Shown here piece after piece: positions 27,987 to 37,815 of a stretch of DNA of 64,000 nt; position 1 is the first letter of the stretch; each line of letters opens with the position of its first letter. The notes under the pieces are model-generated. The model made no database searches, was not told the origin of the DNA, and saw only the letters and a program-made list of their open reading frames with translations. The stretch covers positions 3,384,001 to 3,448,000 of the forward strand of contig JALDRJ010000002.1 of assembly GCA_031315865.1 (NCBI GenBank). Reading direction: 5' to 3'. The translations under genes and the position numbers were made by a program. Origin of the DNA: Nitrospirales bacterium (GTDB lineage: Bacteria; Nitrospirota; Nitrospiria; Nitrospirales; UBA8639).

Positions 27987-29016
27987 GTTTGACGATCATT
28001 CCCTGATCGCCCACGGCCCACCCGTTAAACTTATCAGGAACCGAAAGTCCATATAATGATACTGGGCTCACGGGTTCTGATTCTGTCCAACTAAATCCGG
28101 CATCTGTCGTAAATAAAAGAATTCCCCGCTCTCCGATAATCCAACCATTGGCCGAATCCATGAAATGAAGCTTCACGAGGTCAGATGGCTTGATGCATGG
28201 AGCTCCACAAGGGCGAGTTTGATCAATCCAGGTCTTCCCACCATTGATGGTCTGAAAAATAGCCCCTTGCGTGCCAATGGCCCAACCGATTTTCTTATCT
28301 ATGAATTCAATGTCAAAAAAAGTCGCGGGACTTTTGGTTTGCTGCAAATTCCAATGTTTTCCACCATCTTCCGTCGCGAGTATTACACCCAACGCTCCGA
28401 CAGCCCACCCAGTATCCTTATCAAAAAAATTAATCCCAAAGAGGTCGGCCGTGATGCCGCTTCCTTGATCATCCCAGGTTTCACCTCCATCTGTGGTGAA
28501 GAGCAATGTCCCCCGCGCGCCCACAGCCCAACCGACATTTTCATCGAGAAAATACGAACCATACAATATGGCGTTCGTCCCACTGACCTGAGGGATCCAT
28601 GTTTTTCCACCATTTTTTGAATGAAGAATCGTACCGTTTTGCCCGAAGATCCACCCATGTTGATCGCCCACGAACGTCACATTTGTCAAGAGCACATTAG
28701 TACGTCGCGGAAGACGGTCCCATGTCTCCCCTCCATCGCGTGTGCGCAAGAGCGTTCCGGCGGCACCCACAGCCCATCCCGTGTTTTTATCCTGAAAATA
28801 CGTGTCAAGTAGCGTCACCTTGGTCCCGCTGTCCTGCACGATAGATTGAACCGATTCCGGATTCGCATAAACAACAGAAAACTCTGAATACATGCTTATC
28901 CAGATTATCATGCTAAGGCATACGGTGACGGTGCGAATGTACTTCAATGGCGTCAGTCTTTCTTGTTTGGGGGTTATCTTAATCGGGGGAACGTTCGAGC
29001 TTGAAAGTCTCTTCAT
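27958..29016 (-). CDS. exported Ycf48-like beta-propeller protein
   Basis: 352 aa. Membrane/signal segment at about 25-50 (TVTVCLSMIIWISMYSEFSVVYA), then at least six repeats of the type GWAVGxxGTLLxTxDGGETW, the BNR/Ycf48 propeller pattern known from photosystem II assembly factors but widespread in non-photosynthetic bacteria as secreted propellers. One repeat carries an extra Cys pair (CGAPC). Function unknown. Its start lies inside the end of the upstream TIG-repeat gene (overlap about 38 bp), implying translational coupling. The ATG at 29016 is chosen; a GTG at 29028 is also in frame. Confidence 0.88.
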   Translation of the reverse strand: MKRLSSSNVPPIKITPKQERLTPLKYIRTVTVCLSMIIWISMYSEFSVVYANPESVQSIVQDSGTKVTLLDTYFQDKNTGWAVGAAGTLLRTRDGGETWDRLPRRTNVLLTNVTFVGDQHGWIFGQNGTILHSKNGGKTWIPQVSGTNAILYGSYFLDENVGWAVGARGTLLFTTDGGETWDDQGSGITADLFGINFFDKDTGWAVGALGVILATEDGGKHWNLQQTKSPATFFDIEFIDKKIGWAIGTQGAIFQTINGGKTWIDQTRPCGAPCIKPSDLVKLHFMDSANGWIIGERGILLFTTDAGFSWTESEPVSPVSLYGLSVPDKFNGWAVGDQGMIVKLNQKDSVHQ

Positions 29017-30625
29017 TTGGAAGTCCACGCTTTAATATCGTGAATGGACCAGCTAAGGCGGACACCCATTTTTTGGGCGTGCAACACTTTCCGTTTTCTA
29101 AAAGATCCCATGAACCACGTTTGACAATGAGTTCTCCCTTTAGAAGACTAAAGTCAATGCCTTCTGGATTTGTCACGCCAAACGCCTGCCGACGAGGGAC
29201 ACGCACTTTAATCTCTTCATCTGTCCAGGAAATCACTTGAGTGCCGAGCCCGTTTAACAATACTTCACTTCGTGAAATGTCAGAACCTAACCGATAGTTT
29301 TCCCAATTATGTCCGTGATGATGCATGCTCAATTTTGTCGATTCCGCGTTGAACCGTAAGTATTTACCGAAACCAGACCCTTTGATGGTCACCACTTCAT
29401 CTAATCCAGCAGAGGTCGGAGAATACGATGTGACGTGAGGTTGTACGACATGAAATTCTCCGGCAACGTATTTCACGACCTTTTCGGTCACACAGCACGT
29501 TCCATCTGCTTTAGGGATCGCGCCCCCCCTCTTCACCACCACCTCACCAGATTTAGCGCTAAATGGGACCCATACATCTATCTGATTATCCAACCACCGA
29601 TGAATGATGGCAGGTACTCCACCCACATCAACACCATTGGCCCCAGTTTCAAAATCAAATGCATAGGCCGTGGAACCCCCTTCTGACAAGATACCAAAAT
29701 GCTTTCCCTTAATGGTGATTAAGGTGCCTATGGGACCATGCTCAGGCATCATTGAGGTGATTTCACTCTTCTCAAGCTGAAAATGACCAACTTCACGAGT
29801 TTGCCCCTGGCTAGTTAAAACCACAGGTCCGCTTTTTGCGTTGAGAGGAACATGTACGACGATCGTCCGGTTCGACCATTCAGCTATGCCGGCACGTTCT
29901 CCTCCAATTAATACGGCCCCATCCTCCGGCCGGCTGCTTCCAAAGTCTTGTCCAGAGAGAACGACCTTACTTCCCAAGGGACCATGATCCGGCTGGAGCG
30001 AAATAGACGGAACGACTGTCAGCGGGATCGCGTTGCTGACGATATAATCCACAGGGGCACAGCAGGATCCGTCAGGCAATGGGTCCGATGAGGCAAGTCG
30101 GACTTCTACCTTGCCTGAGCCGGAATTTGCAGGAATAGCAATTTCAATTTTGTTCGAGCGCCACTTTTGCACTTGTGCTCGAATTCCGTTCACGAGCACT
30201 TGATTGACACCAAACATCGTGTTCTGATCACGTGATCCCGCCGTGTTGCCAAAGTTTTTTCCATAGATGATGAGCGTTGAACCTGCTTCTGCGACCGGTG
30301 GCTCGACTTTGGTAATTTCAATATTCTGGACTGAGAAAGAGCCGACGCTAACTTTGGAATTTCCGTTCGTGACTGTGACCTCTCCTGTTTTGGCTTTCAT
30401 AGGGACCTTGACCATAATAAAGTCATCTTCCCACTGCTGAACGAGCGCTGAAGCTCCATTAAAATCTACACGATTGCTTTGTGTAGACTGAAAGGCTCCA
30501 AAATTTCCGCCACTAATGGTCACAGTTGTACCTAATGGTCCGGCCTCTGGATGGATGTCTGCATTGGCCATCCCTACGAGACCGAATAACAGAATAAGAT
30601 TCGTGATATAAATGATTCGATTCAT
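28979..30625 (-). CDS. exported five-repeat IPT/TIG-domain protein with vicinal cysteine pairs
   Basis: 548 aa. Signal peptide (NRIIYITNLILLFGLVGMANA), then five IPT/TIG immunoglobulin-like units, each beginning P-x-x-G-P-x-G-T-x-V-T-I-x-G-x-x-F-G and ending in a W...I-x-V-x-V-P strand. Units 2, 4 and 5 carry an inserted loop with D/N-G-x-C-C: C188-C189, C377-C378 and C511-C512. A His-rich stretch SMHHHGHNW lies in unit 5. GAGG before the ATG at 30625 sets the start. First gene of a pair with the Ycf48-like propeller; both are extracytoplasmic and probably act together, perhaps at the cell surface. Function not known. Confidence 0.88.
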   Translation of the reverse strand: MNRIIYITNLILLFGLVGMANADIHPEAGPLGTTVTISGGNFGAFQSTQSNRVDFNGASALVQQWEDDFIMVKVPMKAKTGEVTVTNGNSKVSVGSFSVQNIEITKVEPPVAEAGSTLIIYGKNFGNTAGSRDQNTMFGVNQVLVNGIRAQVQKWRSNKIEIAIPANSGSGKVEVRLASSDPLPDGSCCAPVDYIVSNAIPLTVVPSISLQPDHGPLGSKVVLSGQDFGSSRPEDGAVLIGGERAGIAEWSNRTIVVHVPLNAKSGPVVLTSQGQTREVGHFQLEKSEITSMMPEHGPIGTLITIKGKHFGILSEGGSTAYAFDFETGANGVDVGGVPAIIHRWLDNQIDVWVPFSAKSGEVVVKRGGAIPKADGTCCVTEKVVKYVAGEFHVVQPHVTSYSPTSAGLDEVVTIKGSGFGKYLRFNAESTKLSMHHHGHNWENYRLGSDISRSEVLLNGLGTQVISWTDEEIKVRVPRRQAFGVTNPEGIDFSLLKGELIVKRGSWDLLENGKCCTPKKWVSALAGPFTILKRGLPNEETFKLERSPD

Positions 30626-30808
30626 GATCCTCTTACCTTGTGTCACATTAATGAGATGGATGAGTCAGGGTTCTGGTAAAGATAAGCATTCCGGGAAAAC
30701 ACTGCCGATATACGCAGTTCCTGAAGCAACGATTATGATACAGGAGAACGATTGAAATAACCGTGCAAAAACAACTGAATCGACTATATCAAGCAGTCTT
30801 TTGGGGAG

Positions 30809-31627
30809 TCAAACAACACTGGGTAAAGAGACGACAGGCAAAGCTGACAACGCGTCAAGTGACTGTAATGCCTGACGGGCTCCATGACGAACCTGTTCAT
30901 CCGGATAATCAAGTAGGCGATCCAAGATGGGAATCACTCGACGATCATGACGACGAACCAATTCATTGATTGACCTGACCATCGCGAAGGGGAAATAATA
31001 TTCATCTGAAAAATTCATGGAATGGTCCGCATCTTCAAACAAATCTGCTTGACTGTTCGGAGGATCAGAACTGGAAGACCGGAGAGCTTCTTGTTGAAGC
31101 ACCAGTAACAGCGCTTGCTCTACAGATAATTCTTGTTCAATAAATGTTCTGAGCAAGAGCCCGATGAAAAAATAATACGGATTACTGTCGAGCTTTTGAA
31201 TCACGTCTAGATATGGTGGTGTACCCGACACAGAATTTTCAGAACGTTCAACCAGTGAGACCTCCCACACCGCCTGTGTTGCTCCACGAAAGAGAGAAAA
31301 GGTCGCACGAAGTATGGTTCCATACTCGCTAGCAGTATAGGCAGGACCTTTTTCTTCCCGATAGCGGACCAACAAAGTCCAGTCATGAAATTCCTGACGG
31401 CTTCGAGCAATCTGAAAGCCGGCAGAATGCAGTTTACGAAATAATGATCCCTCAACATCGTAGAATATTCTTCCACGTGTCTTCCAGGTCGTCGCATCAA
31501 CATCGACCAATATGGTAGGAGGTGGGCTGAGCGCTGAAACCGATGCTTCGGCGTTCGCATAGACAGGATTTAAACCTCCAACAACAAAAAGACTCACGAT
31601 CGAAAAAAAGACAAGATATGGCTTCAT
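30809..31627 (-). CDS. exported protein with a C-terminal HEAT-like repeat
   Basis: 272 aa. Clear signal peptide (MKPYLVFFSIVSLFVVGGLNPVYANA). The middle is a mixed alpha/beta domain with no known motif. The last 50 residues (RRVIPILDRLLDYPDEQVRHGARQALQSL) fit a HEAT/PBS-lyase-like helical repeat, typical of protein-binding surfaces. No ribosome-binding site is evident. It lies 137 bp upstream of a downstream-facing gap and follows ridA (31 bp) on the same strand. Function unknown. Confidence 0.75.
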   Translation of the reverse strand: MKPYLVFFSIVSLFVVGGLNPVYANAEASVSALSPPPTILVDVDATTWKTRGRIFYDVEGSLFRKLHSAGFQIARSRQEFHDWTLLVRYREEKGPAYTASEYGTILRATFSLFRGATQAVWEVSLVERSENSVSGTPPYLDVIQKLDSNPYYFFIGLLLRTFIEQELSVEQALLLVLQQEALRSSSSDPPNSQADLFEDADHSMNFSDEYYFPFAMVRSINELVRRHDRRVIPILDRLLDYPDEQVRHGARQALQSLDALSALPVVSLPSVV

Positions 31628-31658
31628 GTCGATATCATGGTGTTTCTGATGTCGATAA

Positions 31659-32117
31659 CTAGTTGACTTGAATAATGAGCTCTAATTCGATCGGCGCGTG
31701 GAGTGGCAGTTCTGCAGCACCCAGCGCAAGTCTCGCATGTCGCCCATTTTGTCCAAAAATCTTTTCCAGTAAGTCTGATGCGCCATTGATAACGGCGGGT
31801 TGTTCGGAAAATCCGGAGGCCGAAGCAACATGTCCGGTCATACGCACAACTTGACGCACTCGCTCCAAAGTACCTAGTTCTTGCTGCACGATGGCCAGCC
31901 CATTCAACACAGCGGTTTGCGCTGCTTGGTAACCCTGTTCCACCGTCACGGTATCACCTAACTTCCCGGTGATGGTCAGCTTTCCATCCTGAAAGGGCAA
32001 TACTCCGCTCACGAAAAGCAGATCGCCGGCAAGACAAGCCGGGACATAGGTCGCGACTGGCTTGGGCGCGGGTGGAAGCGTGATGCCTAAGGTCGATAAC
32101 CGAGTTTCTATATTCAT
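31659..32117 (-). CDS. RidA-family protein (enamine/imine deaminase-like)
   Basis: 152 aa, the longer RidA subfamily. Family blocks: GDLLFVSGVLPFQDGK, QAAQTAVLNGLAIVQQELG, VVRMTGHVASA and the C-terminal GRHARLALGAAELPLHAPIELELI, where Arg before the A-x-L-P segment matches the substrate-binding Arg of RidA. Probably hydrolyses reactive imines or enamines; the substrate is uncertain for this subfamily. It lies 15 bp after mltG. Confidence 0.88.
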   Translation of the reverse strand: MNIETRLSTLGITLPPAPKPVATYVPACLAGDLLFVSGVLPFQDGKLTITGKLGDTVTVEQGYQAAQTAVLNGLAIVQQELGTLERVRQVVRMTGHVASASGFSEQPAVINGASDLLEKIFGQNGRHARLALGAAELPLHAPIELELIIQVN

Positions 32118-32132
32118 ACCATTTGAGCGTGA

Positions 32133-33131
32133 TCAAGAGGCATGCTTGGGGCGTTTCTTTTGATATTTTTCGACCGCACGATTATGCTCAGCGAGCGTTA
32201 CAGAAAATTCATGACTTCCATCGTTCCGGGAGACAAAATAGACGTAGTCTGAAGGTGTGGGGTAGAGCGCTGCATGAATAGCAGCCTCTCCAGGATTGGC
32301 AATTGGCCCAGGCGGAAGACCGCGAACTCTATAGGTATTGTAGGGACTATCGATCGATAAGTCACGTTTTCGTATGTTTCCGTCAAAGTCTTCTATCGCA
32401 TAAATGACTGTTGGATCGCTCTGGAGCGGTATATTACGGTTCAAACGATTGTGAAACACACCAGAAACCATGGAACGTTCGGTCGACAGGCCCGTTTCTT
32501 TTTCGATCACCGAGGCCAAGGTCAAGACTTCCTGAACAGACATCCCGATTTCATTAGCTCGATTCAGGAGTGTGGGAGAAAAAGCTTTCCATAATCGAAT
32601 GACGAATGTTTTGATAATATCTTCTTCCGAGGTTGTACGCGTGAAAAAATAGGTATCAGGAAACAAATAGCCTTCGAGCGTCTGAACGTTCAGGTCTAAA
32701 CTCCGAATAAATGCTGGGTCTTTTGTTAACCAGACAAATCGCGTTTTATCGACGAGACCCTTTTTTGAAAGAACGTTCGCGATCTGACTGATCGTGTACC
32801 CTTCGGGAATCGTGACTGAATGGTAGTACACTTTTCCTTCTGCCAGTCGCTCGAGAATTTCTTTGGGCGTCAACCCTGCATGTAATTTGTATTCACCCGG
32901 TTGAATCTTCCGATCAGCTCTGGAGAGCGTGCCAATGATACGAAACCATTGAGCATTCGCGAGAAGCCGTCGCTCCGCCAAGAGGGAGGCCACTTCTCCG
33001 AGTGACATGCCGCGTTGTATGTTCACGATTTCTGAATGTTCGGAATTTCCAGCCGCCTGGTTGAACGTCCACGCACCGGCCAAAAGAGCCAAGACGAGGG
33101 CAATTGCCATGAAGAAGAAAAACGATTTCAT
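32133..33131 (-). CDS. mltG: endolytic peptidoglycan transglycosylase MltG
   Basis: 332 aa. One N-terminal membrane helix (4-25), a LysM-like segment (PGEYKLHAGLTPKEIL), then the YceG catalytic domain with E210 in ASVIEKETG, FHNRLNRNIPLQSDPTVIYA, SPYNTYRVRGLPPGPIANPG and YFVSRNDGSHEFS. It cleaves nascent glycan strands in the periplasm and sets their length. No good ribosome-binding site is seen. It sits downstream of alaS, separated by 208 bp. Confidence 0.96.
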   Translation of the reverse strand: MKSFFFFMAIALVLALLAGAWTFNQAAGNSEHSEIVNIQRGMSLGEVASLLAERRLLANAQWFRIIGTLSRADRKIQPGEYKLHAGLTPKEILERLAEGKVYYHSVTIPEGYTISQIANVLSKKGLVDKTRFVWLTKDPAFIRSLDLNVQTLEGYLFPDTYFFTRTTSEEDIIKTFVIRLWKAFSPTLLNRANEIGMSVQEVLTLASVIEKETGLSTERSMVSGVFHNRLNRNIPLQSDPTVIYAIEDFDGNIRKRDLSIDSPYNTYRVRGLPPGPIANPGEAAIHAALYPTPSDYVYFVSRNDGSHEFSVTLAEHNRAVEKYQKKRPKHAS

Positions 33132-33339
33132 GAACGAAGATGCTCGGTTAGATCATCGTGAATTCCCGCTACCGACTTTCACCACCTCTCATCCTGAGTT
33201 ACATGTGTGAATGGGGCATCAATCCCGTATTGTTACCTCAAAATCGACGCATAAGATTATTGTTCGGCCACTTGCTGGCACAAATTGAAACCCGGTGGAA
33301 ATACGCGACAGTACCCCCTTCTAGCACTATGGATATATA

Positions 33340-35994
33340 TTATGTGAGGTTTTGTTGTTGTTCTTCCACGTATTCAAAAACCCGTGCGAGAGCCTTCGGG
33401 AGCCCTTCCGGATGAGTCCCGCCTGCCTGCGCCATGTCGGGTCGCCCTCCTCCTGACCCGTTCACATCGGTCGCGATGGCTTTTGCGATGTCTCCGGCTC
33501 GAATCTTCTTCGTTAAGTCCTTGCTCACGATCACTAAGAGCGAAACCTTTGTATCCAAGGCAGAGCCTAGTACCAAAATGCCACTGGGCACGGTGTGGCG
33601 AATCCGGTCAGACAGCGCCCGTAATTCAGGCATGGACAGACCATCGACTCTTTGAGTCTGTACAGGAATGGCATGAATCGTGCGGACATCGACCTTCGCC
33701 TGGTCTAGTTCTTTGGCCGCCAATTTCATCTTTAATTGTTCAAGTTCTCGCTCAGTCTCCTTGAGAGTCGTGAGGGTTTTCTGTGTTTTAGTGAGTAAAT
33801 CGTTGGGGCTGACCCTCATGACTTCAGATAACTCACGGAGCTGGCCTTCGATTTGCTTCGTGTAATTGAGGGCTCCTACGCCGGTCAAAGCCTCTATCCG
33901 CCTGACCCCGGCAGAAATCCCCCCTTCCGAAACGATGCGAAAAATTCCGATTTCTCCCGTATGGGTGCAATGTGTTCCGCCGCATAATTCCTTACTAAAT
34001 GTCCCCACCCCCACAACACGGACTTCCGTCCCATATTTATCGCCAAAAAACGCCAATGCGCCGTCATCAATCGCTTCCTGAATGCCCATGACCTTTGTCT
34101 GCACCGCCGTATTCGACCGTATCTGTTCATTGACCAGTGCTTCAATGTCATCAATGTCTCTGGGTGAAAGAGGCTTGAAGTGTGCAAAATCAAAACGGAG
34201 ACGATTGGGGGCGACAAGAGATCCATATTGTTTGACATGCGGCCCCAACAGCTCGCGTAAGGCCGCATGTAACAGATGCGTGGCCGTGTGGTTCCTCGCG
34301 GCATCTTTCCGGCTGGAGACATTAACATGAGCTTGCATGGAATCCCCGACATTGATCCGTCCTTCTGCGACAGCTCCGTGATGCAGAAAAAACCCTCCAT
34401 CGGTTTTTGTCGTACTGAGAATATTCACACGTCCGTTCGGAGCCAAGAGACTTCCTTGATCGCCGACTTGTCCTCCCCCTTCAGGATAAAATGGTGTCGT
34501 CTGAAGCACGAGATCTACCTTCTCGCCTTGCAAGGCTTGCTCGACAACGTGTTCATCCTTCACGATGGCTTGCAGGGCTCCCTCCCCTTCACAACCGGTA
34601 TACCCGACAAACGTCGTCGGAGAGGCAATCTCTTTAAGACGACGGATGTACGGTTTCGACTCAGCCGCTGCAAATATCGCGGCTTTTCTGGCACGTTCTC
34701 GTTGGACGGCTAATGCTCGCTGGTAACCTTCGCGATCTAACTGTAACTGTTCTTCTCTAGCTGCATCTTCCACTAAATCCAGGGGAAACCCATACGTATC
34801 ATACAGTTTGAACACGGCTTCCCCCTCAAGTATGTGATGGCCTTTTGCCTTGGCCTCCTGCACGAGCTTGTCAAGAATGGGCGTCCCCTGCTCCAGCGTG
34901 CCGATAAATCGCTCTTCTTCACGTTGCACCACTTCAACAACGATGGAAGAACCCTGTGCAAGAGCAGGGTAGGCTGATTTCATTCCTTGAATAACCGTGT
35001 CGGTTAACTCATGGAGGAAGGGTTCGGTGCACCCCAGGAGACGGCCATGCCGGGAAGCTCGCCGAAGTATGCGACGCAACACATAGCCGCGTCCCTCATT
35101 AGACGGCAGAATACCGTCAGTGATAAGAAAAGTCATGGCTCGAAGATGGTCAGCGATGACCCGCATGGACCTGTCCACCGCGATGTCTTTTCCGTATGAC
35201 CGTTTGGTCCTGTTACCAATGGCTTGAAAAATTGGAGAGAACAGGTCTGTGTCGAAATTGGACAAGACACCTTGACTCACGGCAGCCAAACGTTCTAAAC
35301 CCATACCGGTGTCAATACTGGGCTTGGGAAGAGGATGTAAGGTGCCTGACGCATCTCGGTCAAATTGCATAAAGACAAGATTCCAGATTTCTAAATACCG
35401 GTCACAATCGCACCCCACGCCACAGGTTGCCCGCCCACATCCCAAGGCTTCGCCTTGGTCCAGATGGATTTCTGAACATGGGCCGCAAGGGCCGGTATCA
35501 CCCATTTGCCAAAAATTGTCTTTTTCACCCAAGCGAATAATACGGGATTCTGGGACCTTCATGCGGCGTTGCCAAAGGTCGAAGGCTTCATCATCTTCAC
35601 GATACACCGTCACCCACAACCGATCGGCCGGCAGTTCGACGACGTTCGTGAGAAACTCCCACCCATAGACGATGGCCTCTTCCTTAAAATAATCCCCGAA
35701 CGAAAAATTGCCGAGCATCTCGAAAAACGTATGGTGGCGGTTCGTGAACCCGACGTTTTCGAGATCATTGTGTTTCCCCCCAGCCCGCATACATTTTTGC
35801 ACGCTCGCGGCCCGCACATAGTCACGTGTTTCTTCGCCGAGAAACACCCGTTTAAACTGGTTCATACCGGCGTTGGTAAACAGGAGCGTGGGATCGGCTT
35901 GCGGAATCAGCGGCGCGCTTGGAACGGTGGCATGGCCGCGTTCAGAAAAATACTCGAGGAAGGACTGGCGAAGTTCATTGGCAGAAAGTGTCAT
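33340..35994 (-). CDS. alaS: alanyl-tRNA synthetase
   Basis: 884 aa from the ATG whose downstream sequence (SANELRQSFLEYFSERGH) matches the family N-terminus; the frame continues 16 codons upstream to a GTG. Class II motifs: FTNAGMNQFK, HHTFFEMLGNFSFGDYFKEEA and GMGLERLAAV. The editing domain has HTATHLLH and CGGTHCTHTGEIG zinc ligands, and the C-terminal DHHA1-type domain ends near NGSGGGRPDMAQAGG. It charges tRNA-Ala and removes mischarged Ser/Gly. Downstream of recA, 73 bp away, the conserved recA-alaS order; recX is absent between them. Confidence 0.98.
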   Translation of the reverse strand: MTLSANELRQSFLEYFSERGHATVPSAPLIPQADPTLLFTNAGMNQFKRVFLGEETRDYVRAASVQKCMRAGGKHNDLENVGFTNRHHTFFEMLGNFSFGDYFKEEAIVYGWEFLTNVVELPADRLWVTVYREDDEAFDLWQRRMKVPESRIIRLGEKDNFWQMGDTGPCGPCSEIHLDQGEALGCGRATCGVGCDCDRYLEIWNLVFMQFDRDASGTLHPLPKPSIDTGMGLERLAAVSQGVLSNFDTDLFSPIFQAIGNRTKRSYGKDIAVDRSMRVIADHLRAMTFLITDGILPSNEGRGYVLRRILRRASRHGRLLGCTEPFLHELTDTVIQGMKSAYPALAQGSSIVVEVVQREEERFIGTLEQGTPILDKLVQEAKAKGHHILEGEAVFKLYDTYGFPLDLVEDAAREEQLQLDREGYQRALAVQRERARKAAIFAAAESKPYIRRLKEIASPTTFVGYTGCEGEGALQAIVKDEHVVEQALQGEKVDLVLQTTPFYPEGGGQVGDQGSLLAPNGRVNILSTTKTDGGFFLHHGAVAEGRINVGDSMQAHVNVSSRKDAARNHTATHLLHAALRELLGPHVKQYGSLVAPNRLRFDFAHFKPLSPRDIDDIEALVNEQIRSNTAVQTKVMGIQEAIDDGALAFFGDKYGTEVRVVGVGTFSKELCGGTHCTHTGEIGIFRIVSEGGISAGVRRIEALTGVGALNYTKQIEGQLRELSEVMRVSPNDLLTKTQKTLTTLKETERELEQLKMKLAAKELDQAKVDVRTIHAIPVQTQRVDGLSMPELRALSDRIRHTVPSGILVLGSALDTKVSLLVIVSKDLTKKIRAGDIAKAIATDVNGSGGGRPDMAQAGGTHPEGLPKALARVFEYVEEQQQNLT

Positions 35995-36067
35995 ACCTTT
36001 GTTGTCAATACCACATGAGTTAGCGGGGGGTAAGCCATGCACATCACCGCATTATCGCCTTCAACAG

Positions 36068-37153
36068 CTACCCTTTGCCTCCTACTGTTTTTTTCGTGAT
36101 GGGTTTAGGGTCGGGTGGCTCAGTCTGAATACTTTGGGAAGGGGTGTTAAGACCGGCCGCCTCTCGAATGCGTCGTTCAATATCTTTTGCGATATCCGTG
36201 TTGGATTTCAAAAAACTCTTGACGGCTTCTCGTCCTTGCCCAAGCCGCTCGTCTTGATAGGAATACCACGCACCCGCTTTATCGACGACTTTTCGCTCAA
36301 CCCCTAGGTCTACAAGCTCGCCGACTTTTGAAATCCCCTCTGAGAACATAATGTCAAATTCAGCTTGTTTAAAGGGTGGGGCTGTCTTATTTTTGACCAC
36401 CTTGACACGAACCCGGTTTCCCACCACCTCCTGGCCTTCTTTAATCGTCTCGATCCGACGTATATCCAGACGAACCGATGAATAAAACTTCAAGGCGTTG
36501 CCGCCCGTCGTCGTTTCGGGATTCCCGAACATCACTCCGATCTTCATACGTATTTGGTTGATAAAGATAATGGTCGCATGTGATTTTGAGATGGCTCCCG
36601 TCAGTTTTCGAAGGGCTTGCGACATGAGGCGGGCTTGAAGCCCCATGTGTGAGTCGCCCATTTCACCCTCGATTTCCGCTCGAGGAACCAACGCGGCCAC
36701 GGAATCGACGACAATAATATCGAGAGCTCCACTCCGGACAAGCGTTTCCGTAATCTCCAGAGCCTGCTCACCGGTATCGGGTTGAGCTACGAGTAAATCA
36801 TCCGTTTCAACCCCAAGCTTTTTGGCATAGGAAATATCCAGGGCATGTTCGGCATCGACAAAGGCGGCGGCACCTCCAGCCTTCTGCGCTTGAGCGATCA
36901 CATGCAGACAGAGAGTCGTTTTTCCAGAAGACTCCGGGCCAAAAATCTCGACGACCCGTCCCCGAGGCAAACCACCAACTCCAAGCGCCAGATCAAGCCC
37001 CAAAGATCCCGTCGGGATGGCGGCAATATCGGCTTGGACTTCCATCCCCCCGAGTTTCATGATCGCCCCTTTCCCAAATTGCTTCTCAATTTGCGTCAAG
37101 GCTAAATCCAAGGCACGCTTTTTCCCATCTTTTTCAGCAGCTGGTGTGCTCAT
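36068..37153 (-). CDS. recA: recombinase RecA
   Basis: 361 aa. Walker A GPESSGKT at 72-79, Walker [13 protein letters not shown]1/L2 loops ([47 protein letters not shown]) all canonical. Strand exchange, homologous recombination and SOS co-protease activity. AAGGA before the ATG. No clear LexA box was recognised in the upstream region. The usual cinA-thpR-recA order is interrupted here by a PEP-CTERM gene of opposite orientation. Confidence 0.99.
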   Translation of the reverse strand: MSTPAAEKDGKKRALDLALTQIEKQFGKGAIMKLGGMEVQADIAAIPTGSLGLDLALGVGGLPRGRVVEIFGPESSGKTTLCLHVIAQAQKAGGAAAFVDAEHALDISYAKKLGVETDDLLVAQPDTGEQALEITETLVRSGALDIIVVDSVAALVPRAEIEGEMGDSHMGLQARLMSQALRKLTGAISKSHATIIFINQIRMKIGVMFGNPETTTGGNALKFYSSVRLDIRRIETIKEGQEVVGNRVRVKVVKNKTAPPFKQAEFDIMFSEGISKVGELVDLGVERKVVDKAGAWYSYQDERLGQGREAVKSFLKSNTDIAKDIERRIREAAGLNTPSQSIQTEPPDPKPITKKTVGGKG

Positions 37154-37815
37154 TCAAGTTCCTTTTGGTGGGTTTCTGATCTATTGCCTTCTCATTAATG
37201 GATCACAAAGAAGACATTATCATACCGAACCCTTTGGAAGAGGTAAATGGGCTTCTTGAGACTCTCAAGGCAGCTATCAAGAGGATCGATATATTCGCAT
37301 AAGACACTCTCTGACAATCTCCGCCCTCATCCACCGGCCTTCCTCGCTAGGACAAAATCGCTGATTGCCACCAAAACGGGTACCTCAACACCTGAAACTG
37401 ATCCTCAGAAATTGAATAACGTTATCGAAAGTCAATGATCTCCCTAAGTTGTGGGGATGTCGGAATTTTTCCATCAGCGACATTACCTCAAACCGTTGAT
37501 TTTTCATCGCATTCACCACTGAAACTGGACACATGCCGATAGCACCGTCGAGATTTTTTCCACTCTCTCGTTCTTCATGTTTCATTTCTGATTGTATGGT
37601 CTTAACAGCAACAAAACGGAATGACAACAATCGTACGCTCAAGATCGTTTATCGGCCACTAATTTGACATCTGCTTTCAGATCAAAAACATGGCTTCACA
37701 ATGCGGCACACAAGTTGCGGTATTCATGCCTCATGAAGGTGGCACTCACGGAGACATACCCCTACGTGCCAAATACGTGAATTAATCAAGCCTACTCATA
37801 GAGGAGGACATCATC
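37154..37815. other. 662-bp intergenic region between recA and the PEP-CTERM gene
   Basis: It holds the recA promoter (minus strand, not clearly recognisable) and, on the plus strand, a sigma-54 promoter at 37704-37718. An 85-codon minus-strand frame (37385-37642) lacks a ribosome-binding site and family resemblance, so it was not called as a gene. Confidence 0.5.
37704..37718 (+). promoter_or_regulatory. putative sigma-54 (RpoN) promoter
   Basis: CGGCAC-ACAAG-TTGC matches the -24/-12 consensus TGGCAC-N5-TTGC at all but the first base, with the invariant GG and GC dinucleotides 10 nt apart. It lies 98 bp upstream of the PEP-CTERM protein's ATG. RpoN-dependent control of PEP-CTERM genes through the PrsK/PrsR system is known in other bacteria, which makes the site plausible in context. 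Confidence 0.55.

Noticed and set aside
30763-30969. Plus-strand 68-codon frame
   Set aside because: Antisense to the end of the exported HEAT-like gene, no ribosome-binding site or domain.
37385-37642. 85-codon minus-strand frame between recA and the PEP-CTERM gene
   Set aside because: No ribosome-binding site, no domain resemblance, and it lies in a region with promoter signals.
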